A stretch of DNA of 61,878 nucleotides from Paractinoplanes deccanensis (GTDB lineage: Bacteria; Actinomycetota; Actinomycetes; Mycobacteriales; Micromonosporaceae): assembly GCF_016862115.1 (NCBI RefSeq), contig NZ_BOMI01000106.1:1-61878 (forward strand), in the 5' to 3' direction. The stretch's first letter is position 1, and the number at the start of each line of letters is the position of its first letter. Below are positions 25,685 through 33,757 of this stretch, in pieces. The notes under the pieces are model-generated. The model was not told the origin of the DNA. It did not search any database and saw only the letters and a program-made list of their open reading frames with translations. The position numbers and the translations under genes were made by a program.

Positions 25685-26596
25685 TTGACCGCCGGAATCT
25701 CGACCCTCCCGCTGCCCCGCTGGGACGACGCGACCGTGGTGGTCGAGCCTCCCGGTGACGAGCCCGGCGCCTGGGCCGGCGCCCCCAGCTCGATCGTCGC
25801 CGGCCGGCACATCTATCTCGCGTACCGCCTGCGCCTGCCGATCGGCGAAGGGCGGGGCATCGCGAACGTGGTCGCCCGCTCGGACGACGGGGTGAGCTTC
25901 ACGCCGGTCGCCGAGGTGACCAAGGAGCAGTTCGGCGCCGAGTCCCTGGAACGGCCCGCGCTCGTGCACACACCCGACGGCAGGTGGCGGCTCTACGTCA
26001 GCGCCGCCACGCCCGGCACGAAGCACTGGCGGGTCGAGCTGCTGGAAGCCGCCGACGTCGCGGGCCTGGCCACGGCGACACCCCGCACGGTGCTCGCCGG
26101 CGACGAGACCGCGGGCGTGAAGGACCCGGTGCTGCACCACGACGAGTTCGGCTGGCACCTCTGGGCCTCCGTGCACCCGCTGGAGAGCTGGGACGACGCG
26201 GACCGGATGACCACCGAGTACGCGACCAGCCCCGACGGCGTGCACTGGACCTGGCGGGGCACGGCGCTCGCCGGCCGGCCGGGGGAGTGGGACGCGCGCG
26301 GCGTACGCGTGTCGTCGGTGCGGGTCGACGGCGACGAGATCACCGTGGCGTACGACGGGCGGGCCACCGCGGGCGAGAACTGGGAGGAGCGCACCGGAGT
26401 CGCCCGCGGCAAGCGGCTCGCCGACGGCAGCTTCGGCGAGCTCGTCGCCGAGGACGCGGAGCCGCTGGGCAGCCCGCACGCGCCGAACGGGCTGCGCTAC
26501 CTGAGCCTGGTCGCGCTCCCCGGCGGGCGGCAGCGCGTCTACTACGAGGCCACCCGGGCCGACGGCGCGCATGACCTTCGTACCGAATTGTTCTGA
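25685..26596 (+). CDS. Five-bladed-propeller glycosidase-like protein (GH43/GH130 type)
   Basis: 303 aa starting at TTG. Repeated strand motifs (HIYLAYRLR, ARSDDGVSFTPV, RWRLYVSAATPG, VKDPVLHHDEFGWHLW, TSPDGVHWTWRG) are those of the GH43/GH62/GH32/GH68/GH130 propeller group. VKDPVL supplies an Asp like the one used for transition-state positioning, but I cannot assign all catalytic acids. No signal peptide is visible, so the substrate would be cytosolic or the protein may be exported by another route. It lies 125 nt after the sulfotransferase on the same strand. Confidence 0.75.
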   Translation: MTAGISTLPLPRWDDATVVVEPPGDEPGAWAGAPSSIVAGRHIYLAYRLRLPIGEGRGIANVVARSDDGVSFTPVAEVTKEQFGAESLERPALVHTPDGRWRLYVSAATPGTKHWRVELLEAADVAGLATATPRTVLAGDETAGVKDPVLHHDEFGWHLWASVHPLESWDDADRMTTEYATSPDGVHWTWRGTALAGRPGEWDARGVRVSSVRVDGDEITVAYDGRATAGENWEERTGVARGKRLADGSFGELVAEDAEPLGSPHAPNGLRYLSLVALPGGRQRVYYEATRADGAHDLRTELF

Positions 26597-26712
26597 TCTT
26601 GTGAGAGCGTCATCACGATCTCCGGGGTCCGCTCCCCACATTGATCTTGATGGCCTACCGTCGTTGACGACGCAAGGTGCGCGCGGAAAACGGCCGCACC
26701 GTCGATGGCCGG

Positions 26713-26735
26713 AGCCGCCCCCACAAGGGGCGGCT
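26713..26735 (+). terminator. Hairpin between the propeller gene and the response regulator
   Basis: A 9-bp perfect stem (AGCCGCCCC/GGGGCGGCT) with a 5-nt loop CACAA, about 115 nt after the stop of the propeller gene. No T-run follows. Confidence 0.5.
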
Positions 26736-26843
26736 TCGCCATTTCCCGCACCCGATCCGCAACCGTCGTTTCCCTGAACTGTCCTCGCCCGCGGCCGATG
26801 GGGCCCACCGCTCGGCAAGCTTCGGACGGGTCAGGAGAGATCA

Positions 26844-27281
26844 GTGGTTCTCGCAACGGCATCGAAGGAACTCCCCTACTTCGGCGAATGGGCGACCGAC
26901 GTCAGCGACCCCCGCATCCTGGTCGCCGACGACGACGAGGACATCCGCGAGCTCGTCGTGCAGAAGCTCATGGCGGCCGGCTACAACGTCATCACCACGG
27001 ACAACGGCAGCAGCGCCCTGCACCTGGTCGAGGCCGAACAGCCCGACATGGTCATCCTGGACGTGGCGATGCCCGGCATGGACGGCCTGAGCGTCTGCTA
27101 CGAGCTGCACTCCAAGGCGGCGACCGCGCAGATCCCGGTGCTGATGATGAGCGGCCGCGACCGCCCCATCGACATCGACCTGGGCCTCACCGTCGGCGCC
27201 GACGACTACCTGGTCAAGCCGTTCCACCCGGCCGAGCTGATCCGCCGCGTCCGCTGGCTGCTCATCGCGAACGGGGACTGA
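26844..27281 (+). CDS. Single-domain response regulator (CheY-like)
   Basis: 145 aa. Following an N-terminal extension of about 20 residues, the receiver has DDDED (metal site), phospho-acceptor D73 in ILDVAMPGMDG, Thr/Ser in MMSGRD and K125 in LVKPF. No output domain follows. Such proteins act by protein contact or in phosphorelays. No partner kinase is adjacent. It starts at GTG 26844 after AGGAGA. The stop overlaps the convergent peptidase by 20 nt. Confidence 0.93.
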   Translation: MVLATASKELPYFGEWATDVSDPRILVADDDEDIRELVVQKLMAAGYNVITTDNGSSALHLVEAEQPDMVILDVAMPGMDGLSVCYELHSKAATAQIPVLMMSGRDRPIDIDLGLTVGADDYLVKPFHPAELIRRVRWLLIANGD

Positions 27282-28365
27282 CACCCCGGTCCGCCCGCAG
27301 AAAAGAGATCAAGGCTTCGCGGTACGGCGCCACGGTGGTCAGATCGGCGTACTCGTCGGCGCCGTGCTGGCCGTCCCCGCCCGGCCCGAAAATGACGGCG
27401 TCGACCCCGCGCGCGTAGTAGTGCCGGCCGTCGGCGGCGCCGTGCTTACGCAACAAGGTCCCGGGGAAGCCGGCACTGACGGCGGCCTTCCGCAATCGCT
27501 GCACGAAGTCGCTCTCCGGATCGGCCCGATGCGGCGCACCGAGCGCGACAACCTCGACGTCCAGCCCGGTGACGGCGCCCAGATGCTCGGCCACCTGCGC
27601 TTGCGTACGGCCGGTGAAGTCAGGATCCTCGGGCGGGAAACGAAGGTCCACCCAGGCGTCCGCCTCGGCCGGCACCTGGTTGATGGCGCGGTTCGGCGTG
27701 CCGATCCGCGCCACGTTGGCGGTGGTGCGCCAGGCCGCCTCGTCGGGAACGGGATATCGCGCAACGAGCCGGGCCAGCCCGTCGGCGACGGTGAGCAGCG
27801 CGTTCCGGCCCAGCCACGGATAGGCGGCGTGCGCGGAAGTGCCCTTGGCGGACAGCCGCACATGGGCGAGACCCTTGGACTCGGTCACGATCTCCAGCCG
27901 GCTCTGTTCCCCGATCACCACGAAATCGGCGGTCACCCCGCGCTCGACCTGGTGCGCGGTCCCGTGAAAGCCGCCCACCTCCTCATCGGTGACAAGCTGA
28001 AGCCCGAGCTCGTACGGGAGAACAGGCGCCAACTCGCGGAACACCAGAGCCATGACGAGCGCGGCAACCTTCATGTCCTGAGCGCCGCGGCCGTAGAGCC
28101 GGTCGCCGACCCGCCGAGCGCTGAACTGCTCGTCGCTGCCGGGCACCACGTCGAGGTGAGCGTTCAGAATGATCCGAGGACTGGTGCCGGTGTTGCGCGG
28201 CCGCACCAGGGCGCTGGGCTTCCCGCCGGACTCGAACCGCTCGACGGCGAAGCCGGGACCGACAACATCGAGCACAAAGGAGAGGGCCCGCCGAAGCTCA
28301 TCCTCCCGGTCGGCGGTGGAGCGGATGGCGATCAGTTCCGAGGCCAGGTCAACGAGATCGTCCAT
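27262..28365 (-). CDS. M20-family metallopeptidase/deacylase (ArgE/DapE type)
   Basis: 367 aa. The dinuclear zinc site is visible in LNAHLDVVPGSDEQF (H and D ligands), the bridging DMKVAAL and the catalytic EEVGGFHGT. A dimerisation insert (about residues 170-280) includes SAKGTSAHAAYPWLGRNA. The family hydrolyses N-acyl amino acids or dipeptides; the exact substrate is not deducible. The ATG at 28365 gives the normal N-terminus. Confidence 0.9.
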   Translation of the reverse strand: MDDLVDLASELIAIRSTADREDELRRALSFVLDVVGPGFAVERFESGGKPSALVRPRNTGTSPRIILNAHLDVVPGSDEQFSARRVGDRLYGRGAQDMKVAALVMALVFRELAPVLPYELGLQLVTDEEVGGFHGTAHQVERGVTADFVVIGEQSRLEIVTESKGLAHVRLSAKGTSAHAAYPWLGRNALLTVADGLARLVARYPVPDEAAWRTTANVARIGTPNRAINQVPAEADAWVDLRFPPEDPDFTGRTQAQVAEHLGAVTGLDVEVVALGAPHRADPESDFVQRLRKAAVSAGFPGTLLRKHGAADGRHYYARGVDAVIFGPGGDGQHGADEYADLTTVAPYREALISFLRADRGVSPRSR

Positions 28366-28512
28366 CGGGCCACGCTAAGCGCCGGCGTCCGCGGACACCA
28401 CCGTTGGGGGCGCATCCGCCTGGCAGATCGGTCCGCCGCGGTCGTCTGCCGGGAAACTACTCCGTTGGCTTCGGCAGGGTGGGACGGTGGCGGCAGGGTG
28501 CGTTGGACTTTC
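28366..28512. other. Short intergenic stretch upstream of the M20 gene
   Basis: 147 nt without a gene. It should contain the promoter of the minus-strand M20 gene, but no convincing box is seen. The dispersed repeat copy B begins at 28513. Confidence 0.5.
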
Positions 28513-28789
28513 TTGCGGTTGACGGTGGAGGGCCGGGGGTGCGCACTCACGACTGAGGAGCACTTTTACGTCGAGAGTGCGCACCCCCGACCCTCCACCT
28601 TGCCTGGTGTCCACTGACGGCCAGTCGGTGGTCCATCGCCGCTTTGTGGCTGGCCGGGCTGGGCGGTCCCCTCACGGCCGTCGGGGTCGTTGTTCGCTGC
28701 CGCGCTGTGGCCGAGCCAGGGCAGATCGGTCACGCAGGCACGCTTCGTCGTTGGTCCATCGGCAATTCCAGGCCGGTTGCGCGGGTTGG
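28513..28789 (-). repeat. Dispersed repeat, copy B (inverted relative to copy A)
   Basis: The reverse complement of this block aligns with 18133-18412: a core (28600-28789) at roughly 85% identity, then a terminal hairpin in which 28524-28548 pairs with 28575-28599 (24 of 25 bp) and an outer arm 28513-28523. Relative to copy A, one stem pair has changed on both sides (GTGGGC/GCCCAC to GTGCGC/GCGCAC), so pairing is preserved. The far 40-bp arm found around copy A is not seen here. Confidence 0.85.
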
Positions 28790-28975
28790 CGGTTCGGCGG
28801 GCGCGGGTTGGCGGTTCGGCGGGCGCGGGGTGGTGGTTTTGGCGGGCGCGGGGTGGTGGTTTGGCGGGCGCGGGGTGGTGGTTTTGGCGGGCGCGGGTTG
28901 GTCGTTTTGGCGGCGCGGGGTGGTGGTTCGGCGGGCGCGCTGCAGTGGTTTTGACGGGGCCGCGGCGTGGGTGGC
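28790..28975. repeat. GC-rich minisatellite next to repeat copy B
   Basis: About seven imperfect units of 22-24 bp with the pattern GGCGGGCGCGGGGTGGTGGTTTT. It occupies the same relative place as the 17862-18080 array in copy A but has a different unit. Positions 28976-29125 before the GntR gene hold nothing that I recognise. Confidence 0.85.
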
Positions 28976-29125
28976 GGCTCGGCAAGCTGGTGCGCCGGTG
29001 GAGGTTCCCTCGTGGTGGGAGCGGGAAGCGGATAGGTGGTGGGCGCTGAGCGGATGGTTGTCCGGATCGCGCAAAGGGCACGCGGCTGCGCACTTGTCTG
29101 CACCTGACCAGCCACGCAGCATCCA

Positions 29126-29641
29126 ATGATGCCGACCGTAGCTATCCTCGCGCCGTATCAGCAGATCGCCGCCGAGATCCGCCACGAGATCGTCAGTGGG
29201 CATCTGCCGGTGGGCGGCAAGTTGCCTTCGGAGCATGTCCTCGCCGCGGAGCATCAGGTGGCTCGCGCGACTATTCAGAGTGCCCTTCGCGTGTTGCGGA
29301 CCGAGGGGCTGATCGCCTCACGCAAGGGGGCCGGCAACTATGTGACGAGCTTGGCTGCGGCGGACGCCAGTCGGTGCCCGGCGCGGATCGAGCTCGATCA
29401 TGCGCAGGTGGGGTGGCTGAGCCGGCTGCCGTTGCCGCCGCAGGGGCTGGATCCGGTGCTGCACTGCGAGCTCGACCATCCGCATCCGGGTCCGCATGCG
29501 GGGCTGGCGCAGAACGCCAACGGGACCGGGTGGTGGGTGCAGTGGTCGCTCACCGCATCAGAGATCAATCCGTTCCGGGCGTGCGATGAGGAGGACTGCC
29601 CGCTCTATCACGGGCATCCCGGCCGGCATCATCAGCCATAG
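29126..29641 (+). CDS. GntR-type regulator with a Cys/His-rich C-terminus
   Basis: 171 aa. The winged helix covers about residues 8-72: YQQIAAEIRHEIVSGHLPVG, LPSEHVLAAEHQVARATIQSAL, GLIASRKGAGNYV. There is no UTRA or FadR effector domain. Instead the C-terminal 90 residues carry HCELDHPHPGPHAG and ACDEEDCPLYHGHPGRHH, two similar Cys-x(n)-His-Pro-Gly-x-His modules that may bind a metal. The start may be 29126 or the next codon, 29129. It begins close to the right end of repeat copy B and overlaps the convergent TetR gene by 10 nt. Confidence 0.8.
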   Translation: MMPTVAILAPYQQIAAEIRHEIVSGHLPVGGKLPSEHVLAAEHQVARATIQSALRVLRTEGLIASRKGAGNYVTSLAAADASRCPARIELDHAQVGWLSRLPLPPQGLDPVLHCELDHPHPGPHAGLAQNANGTGWWVQWSLTASEINPFRACDEEDCPLYHGHPGRHHQP

Positions 29642-30459
29642 CCGACAAGCTTGCGCAGGGCGTCGGTGAGCAGGCCGTCCGCGAGCGAGCCGTGGATGGG
29701 TGGGTGGTCCGCGGGGTGGCGGGCGGCGGAGGATGCGGCCGCGTGTGGGGCCTCCGAGGATGCGGCCGCCAGGGGTGGGTGCGAGGTTGCGGCCGCGTGT
29801 GGGGTGTCCGAGGATGCGGCCGGGTGGCTGCGGTCGCAGCTGCGCCTCGATCCCCACCCGGCGGCGAGTGGTGGGTGCGAGGCTGCGGCCGCGGGTGGGG
29901 CGTCCTCGGGTGGGGTGGGGGCGTCGACGGGTGGGTCGCCCAGGGCCCGGGGCAGTGTCAGGCCGTCGATCAAGGCCTGGGTCTGTCGTGCGACCGCTTC
30001 GGGGGGTGCTGTGGTGGTGAAGGCGCCGCAGTCGAGGCCGGCCTCGATGGTGGTGGCTATCAGGGTGCGCCAGCGGGCTCGGTCCGCGAGCACCTCGTCT
30101 CGCAGCTCGGGGTCGCGCAGGGCCCATCGCCATGACTCGACGGAGACGCGCCAGGGGGTGTCGTCGGCCCCGGCTCTGGTCAAGTGCTGGGCGATGGTGA
30201 CGAGGCGGTGCCACGGGTCGGCGATCCCGGCGGCCACGGCGACGGCGGCCTCGAAATCCTTGCGGGCGGCGTGCTGGAAGACGGCGAGCAGGAGGTCCTC
30301 GCGGCTGCCGAAGTAGTACTGGAGTGTGGAGGTCCCTGCGCCGGTCGCCGCCGTGACATCGGCCAAGCGGGTGGCCTCGGCGCCGCGATCGGCGACGATC
30401 GCGCAGGCCGCGTCGAGCAGGGTGGCGCGCTTGCCTCCAGCGGCTCGGCCATCGGTCAC
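29632..30459 (-). CDS. TetR-family regulator with a repetitive C-terminal extension
   Basis: 275 aa, longer than the usual 190-220. The N-terminal helix-turn-helix is typical: TLLDAACAIVADRGAEATRLADVTAATGAG, then STLQYYFGSREDLL. The ligand domain runs to about residue 180 (ALIDGLTLPRAL). Residues about 185-255 are Pro/Ala/Ser-rich with recurring ASHPPLAAG and EAPHAAASS units, then a last helix LADGLLTDALRKLVGYG. That helix matches the normal family end, so the repeat block is an insertion before it. GTG 30459 has no ribosome site and may be leaderless. Confidence 0.8.
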   Translation of the reverse strand: MTDGRAAGGKRATLLDAACAIVADRGAEATRLADVTAATGAGTSTLQYYFGSREDLLLAVFQHAARKDFEAAVAVAAGIADPWHRLVTIAQHLTRAGADDTPWRVSVESWRWALRDPELRDEVLADRARWRTLIATTIEAGLDCGAFTTTAPPEAVARQTQALIDGLTLPRALGDPPVDAPTPPEDAPPAAAASHPPLAAGWGSRRSCDRSHPAASSDTPHAAATSHPPLAAASSEAPHAAASSAARHPADHPPIHGSLADGLLTDALRKLVGYG

Positions 30460-30570
30460 CGCAAATGTCTATCACGGGTTGTCGCCGGTCACGACACCGT
30501 AGGCGGGCGTCATGACGCTCCAAGAGGGTGGTCGCGAATCGGCGGAAAAGGCCGAGAAGGGCAGGTGAGG

Positions 30571-30695
30571 GCTTTGGCGAAGGGCGGCGAAGGGCGGCGA
30601 AGAGCGGGGAAGGGCGGCGAAGGGCGGGGAAGGGCGGGGAAGGGCGGGGAAGGGCGGCGAAGGGCGGGGAAGGGCGGCGAAGGGCGGGGAAGGAG
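30571..30695. repeat. Decamer minisatellite (10-bp period)
   Basis: About 12 consecutive copies of AGGGCGG(C/G)GA in strict 10-bp register lie between the TetR start and the agmatinase stop. The rest of the gap (30460-30742) is also purine-rich on the plus strand. A 10-bp period is near one DNA helical turn. Confidence 0.92.
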
Positions 30696-30742
30696 GGCGA
30701 GGGCTCAGGGAAGGGGGAAGGCGACGGCTCGGGAAAGGGCGG

Positions 30743-31849
30743 TCAGGACTCTCCGGAAGGGAGGGAGGGCTGCGGGCCCCGGGGTGAGAGGGAGGGCTGG
30801 GAGTCGCGCGTGGCCAGGGGTGGGCGGTGCCGGGTGCCGCGGCCTTCGAGCAGGGGAGTGGATCGGTCCCAGCGAGGGCCGCCGGCGTCCTTGCGGCGGC
30901 GGGCCATGCCGGCGAGGGCTTCGAGGACCACGCGGTTGCCGAGCATGGCGGTGATGTCGGCGTGGTCGTGGGGTGGGGAGACCTCCACGATGTCCATGCC
31001 GACGACCGGGAGTTCGTGGCAGACGCGGGAGACGCTGTCGAGCAGTTGGCGGGCCGTGAAGCCGCCCGGCTCCGGCGTTCCTGTGCCGGGGGCGTGGCCG
31101 GGGTCGCAGACGTCGATGTCGACGGAGAGGAAGACGCCGTCGCAGCCGTCCAGCGCTGTCGCGAAGGCTTGGTCGAGGACCGTGTCGAGGCCGCGGGACA
31201 CGATCTCGCTCATGTGGAACGACTGCATGCCCTGGTCGGCCATCCAGTCGAGCACGTCGGGGCCGGGCCAGTAGCCGCGCAGGCCCAGCTGGAGGAAGCG
31301 GTCGCCGCGGACCGCGCCGGACTCGATGAGGCGGCGCATCGGCTGGCCGTGGCCGTAGAGGGAGCCGAACTCGATGTCGCCGGTGTCGGCGTGCGCGTCG
31401 AAGTGGATGACCGAGACGCGGCCGGCGCCGTGGTGGCGGGCGACGCCGGCCACGTCGGGCCAGGTGATCGTGTGGTCGCCGCCGAGGATCAGCGGGACGG
31501 CGCCGTGTGACGCGACGAACGCCACCGCCTCCTCGATCGTGTCGCAGCTGCGCTGGATCTCGCCGCTGAAGACCTCGAGGTCGCCCGCGTCCTTCACGGT
31601 CAGGTCGCCGGTGAGGGCGTCGACGCGCATCGCCAGGTGGGGGCGGCTGCCGTCGTGGGGCAGGTAGTCCGTACCCCTGATGACCTGGGGTCCGAAGCGG
31701 GCGCCGGGCCGATGGGAGGTGCCGCCGTCGAAGGGCGCCCCGAGGATGACCACGTCGGCGTCCTCGTACGTCCCAGGGGTCTGCCAATCGCAGGCGGGCA
31801 CGCCCAGGAACGTGTAGTCGGGGCCGAACATCGGTCCGTACCGGGTCAT
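30743..31849 (-). CDS. speB: Agmatinase / ureohydrolase family enzyme
   Basis: 368 aa. All arginase-family metal motifs are present: GGDHTITWP, HFDAHADTG and SVDIDVCDPGHAPGTGTPEPGG. The family hydrolyses a guanidino group; agmatine to putrescine plus urea is the most likely reaction, though guanidinobutyrate or related substrates are possible. The last 40 residues are Pro/Ser-rich and atypical, and run toward the decamer repeat. The ATG at 31849 is divergent from the Ser/Thr kinase gene. Confidence 0.85.
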   Translation of the reverse strand: MTRYGPMFGPDYTFLGVPACDWQTPGTYEDADVVILGAPFDGGTSHRPGARFGPQVIRGTDYLPHDGSRPHLAMRVDALTGDLTVKDAGDLEVFSGEIQRSCDTIEEAVAFVASHGAVPLILGGDHTITWPDVAGVARHHGAGRVSVIHFDAHADTGDIEFGSLYGHGQPMRRLIESGAVRGDRFLQLGLRGYWPGPDVLDWMADQGMQSFHMSEIVSRGLDTVLDQAFATALDGCDGVFLSVDIDVCDPGHAPGTGTPEPGGFTARQLLDSVSRVCHELPVVGMDIVEVSPPHDHADITAMLGNRVVLEALAGMARRRKDAGGPRWDRSTPLLEGRGTRHRPPLATRDSQPSLSPRGPQPSLPSGES

Positions 31850-31937
31850 GAACGTCGACTGTATCGGAGGACCGGCGTTTCCCCGCCCGGTTCACCGGGT
31901 ACCGCCACCCGAAGATCAGTGGGAGGTCAGTGCGGAG

Positions 31938-32906
31938 ATGCGGACCCTGGGCGGGCGTTACGAGCTCGTACGACGGATCGGCGTCGGCGGCATGTCGGAG
32001 GTGTGGCGCGGTCACGACCAGGTGCTGGACCGGCCGGTCGCGGTGAAGATCATGGCGCCCGCCGTCGAGGGCACCCTGGGCCAGGTGGGCGTCGACCTCG
32101 TGCGCACCGAGGCCCGGTCGGCGGCTCGCCTCGCACACCCCAACGTGGCCAATGTGCACGACTTCGGCACGTCGCCGTCGGCGGGCGAGGGGCGCGACGT
32201 CCCGTACATCATCATGGAGCTCGTCGAGGGGCAGACGCTGGGCGCGCACATCGCCGCCGGGCCGCTCGACTGGCGCATCGGCGTGCGGATCTGCGCCGAG
32301 GTGGCGGCGGCGCTGGCCGCGGCGCACGCCGAGAAGGTGGTGCACCGCGACATCAAGCCGGGCAACGTCATGCTCACCCCGGCCGGGGCGAAGGTCCTCG
32401 ACTTCGGGATCGCGGCGGCCATCGGCACCGCCGAGCCCGACCCGGACGAGCCGGTCATGGGTACGCCGGCCTACGTGGCCCCGGAGCGTTTCCAGGGCTG
32501 CCCGGCGACCCCGGCGACCGACATGTACGCCCTGGGGGTCCTGCTCTACCAGTGCATCGCCGGGCACCTGCCGTGGCGCGCGGACACACCCACCGAGCTG
32601 GTGCACGCCCAGCGCTACCTCGACCCGGACCCGCTGCCCGAGCTGGACGGGATGCCGCCCGAGGTGGTCGACCTGTGCTCGCGGTGCCTCAGCCGCGATC
32701 CGGCCGAGCGCCCGACGGCCCTGGTGGCGGCGCTGCTGCTCGCGGAGGCCGTGGACGCGCGCGTCTACGTACCGCTGCAGGATCTGAACCCGTCGCCGGT
32801 GCGGCCGAGGATCTCGCCGTGGGACGCGCGGGCGGCGGAGGCGCCGACGTCGGTGGCGATCGCCGCGCACGACGACGGGCGCGGCGGGCGCCACCGCGCC
32901 GATTAG
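31938..32906 (+). CDS. Soluble PknB-type Ser/Thr protein kinase
   Basis: 322 aa. The kinase domain covers about residues 6-265: GVGGMSEVW (Gly loop), K37 in VAVKIMAP, HRDIKPGN (D138), DFG (D155) and the PAYVAPER activation-segment end. No transmembrane helix or PASTA domain follows, only about 50 flexible residues. All catalytic residues are intact. The ATG at 31938 starts exactly at the kinase fold; a GGGAGG lies 11 nt upstream. The frame opens at 31848 but that region would overlap the agmatinase start. Confidence 0.9.
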   Translation: MRTLGGRYELVRRIGVGGMSEVWRGHDQVLDRPVAVKIMAPAVEGTLGQVGVDLVRTEARSAARLAHPNVANVHDFGTSPSAGEGRDVPYIIMELVEGQTLGAHIAAGPLDWRIGVRICAEVAAALAAAHAEKVVHRDIKPGNVMLTPAGAKVLDFGIAAAIGTAEPDPDEPVMGTPAYVAPERFQGCPATPATDMYALGVLLYQCIAGHLPWRADTPTELVHAQRYLDPDPLPELDGMPPEVVDLCSRCLSRDPAERPTALVAALLLAEAVDARVYVPLQDLNPSPVRPRISPWDARAAEAPTSVAIAAHDDGRGGRHRAD

Positions 32907-33757
32907 CCACTTCGCGGTACGACGACCACGGGCAGCCGGGCGCGGCGGATGAGCCGCGTGGAGACGCCGCCGAGCAGCACCCGGCGGGCCGGGCCGTAGC
33001 CGCGGGAGCCGCAGAACAGCACGTCCACCTCGGTCAGCCCGGCCAGCTTCTCGACCACGTCGCCGGACTCGACGCGCCAGTCGGCGCGCAGGTCCGGCAC
33101 GGTCTCGGCCGCCCGGGACAGCGACATCTCGTACGTCTCGCGGGCCGTGTCGAGGAAGGCCCGCTCGGCGTCGTCGCCCACCAGGAACGGCAGGGCCGCG
33201 TCCGCCTCCGCCACCACCGTGTAGAGCCGCAGCTCCGCGCCGGTGCCGCGGGCCACGCGCGCGGCCTGCGCGAGGGCGGCCCGGCCGTCCGGCGTGTCCA
33301 CGTAGGCCACCCCGATGCGGCCGAGCTTGCCGAGCGGGGCGGTCAGCCCGGCCGGCGCCACCGCGACCGGGCACACCGTGCCGGCGAGCAGGCGCTCCGC
33401 CGTGCTGCCGCCGGTGCCGACCACCAGCACCGACGCGCTCGTCTCCTCGGCCAGGTCGTGCAGGCCGTGCGCGGCGGACGAGGACGCGACCAGCCGGTAG
33501 TCGACCTCGATGGTGGTGCCTTCGAGCACCGCCCGGGCGCCGTCGAGCACGCGGGCGGCGGCCCGGTGCCGGTCGGCGACCCATTCGGCGTCCACCCGGC
33601 CGGAGCCGAGGGCGGCGGGCGCGGGGTGGACCACGGCCACGATCAGCCGTACGCCGAGCGTCTGTGCCGTCCAGCTCGCCAGCGTGAGCGCGTCGGCGCC
33701 GGAGGGCCCGCCGTCGTACCCGGTGACCACGGGGCCGGTGACCGCGGGCCCGGTCAT
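32903..33757 (-). CDS. Tandem universal stress protein (two UspA domains)
   Basis: 284 aa with two Usp folds. Domain one covers about residues 8-140 (VTGYDGGPSGADAL ... VVGTGGSTAERLLAGTVCPVAV). Domain two covers about 150-284 (IGVAYVDTPDGRAAL ... GSRGYGPARRVLLGGVSTRLIRRARLPVVVV). Both end in the G-x2-G-x9-G-(S/T) ATP-binding pattern. It overlaps the stop of the amino-acid permease (ATGA), so the pair is co-translated. Usp domains are found regulating transporters, which suggests permease control. Confidence 0.92.
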   Translation of the reverse strand: MTGPAVTGPVVTGYDGGPSGADALTLASWTAQTLGVRLIVAVVHPAPAALGSGRVDAEWVADRHRAAARVLDGARAVLEGTTIEVDYRLVASSSAAHGLHDLAEETSASVLVVGTGGSTAERLLAGTVCPVAVAPAGLTAPLGKLGRIGVAYVDTPDGRAALAQAARVARGTGAELRLYTVVAEADAALPFLVGDDAERAFLDTARETYEMSLSRAAETVPDLRADWRVESGDVVEKLAGLTEVDVLFCGSRGYGPARRVLLGGVSTRLIRRARLPVVVVPRSG

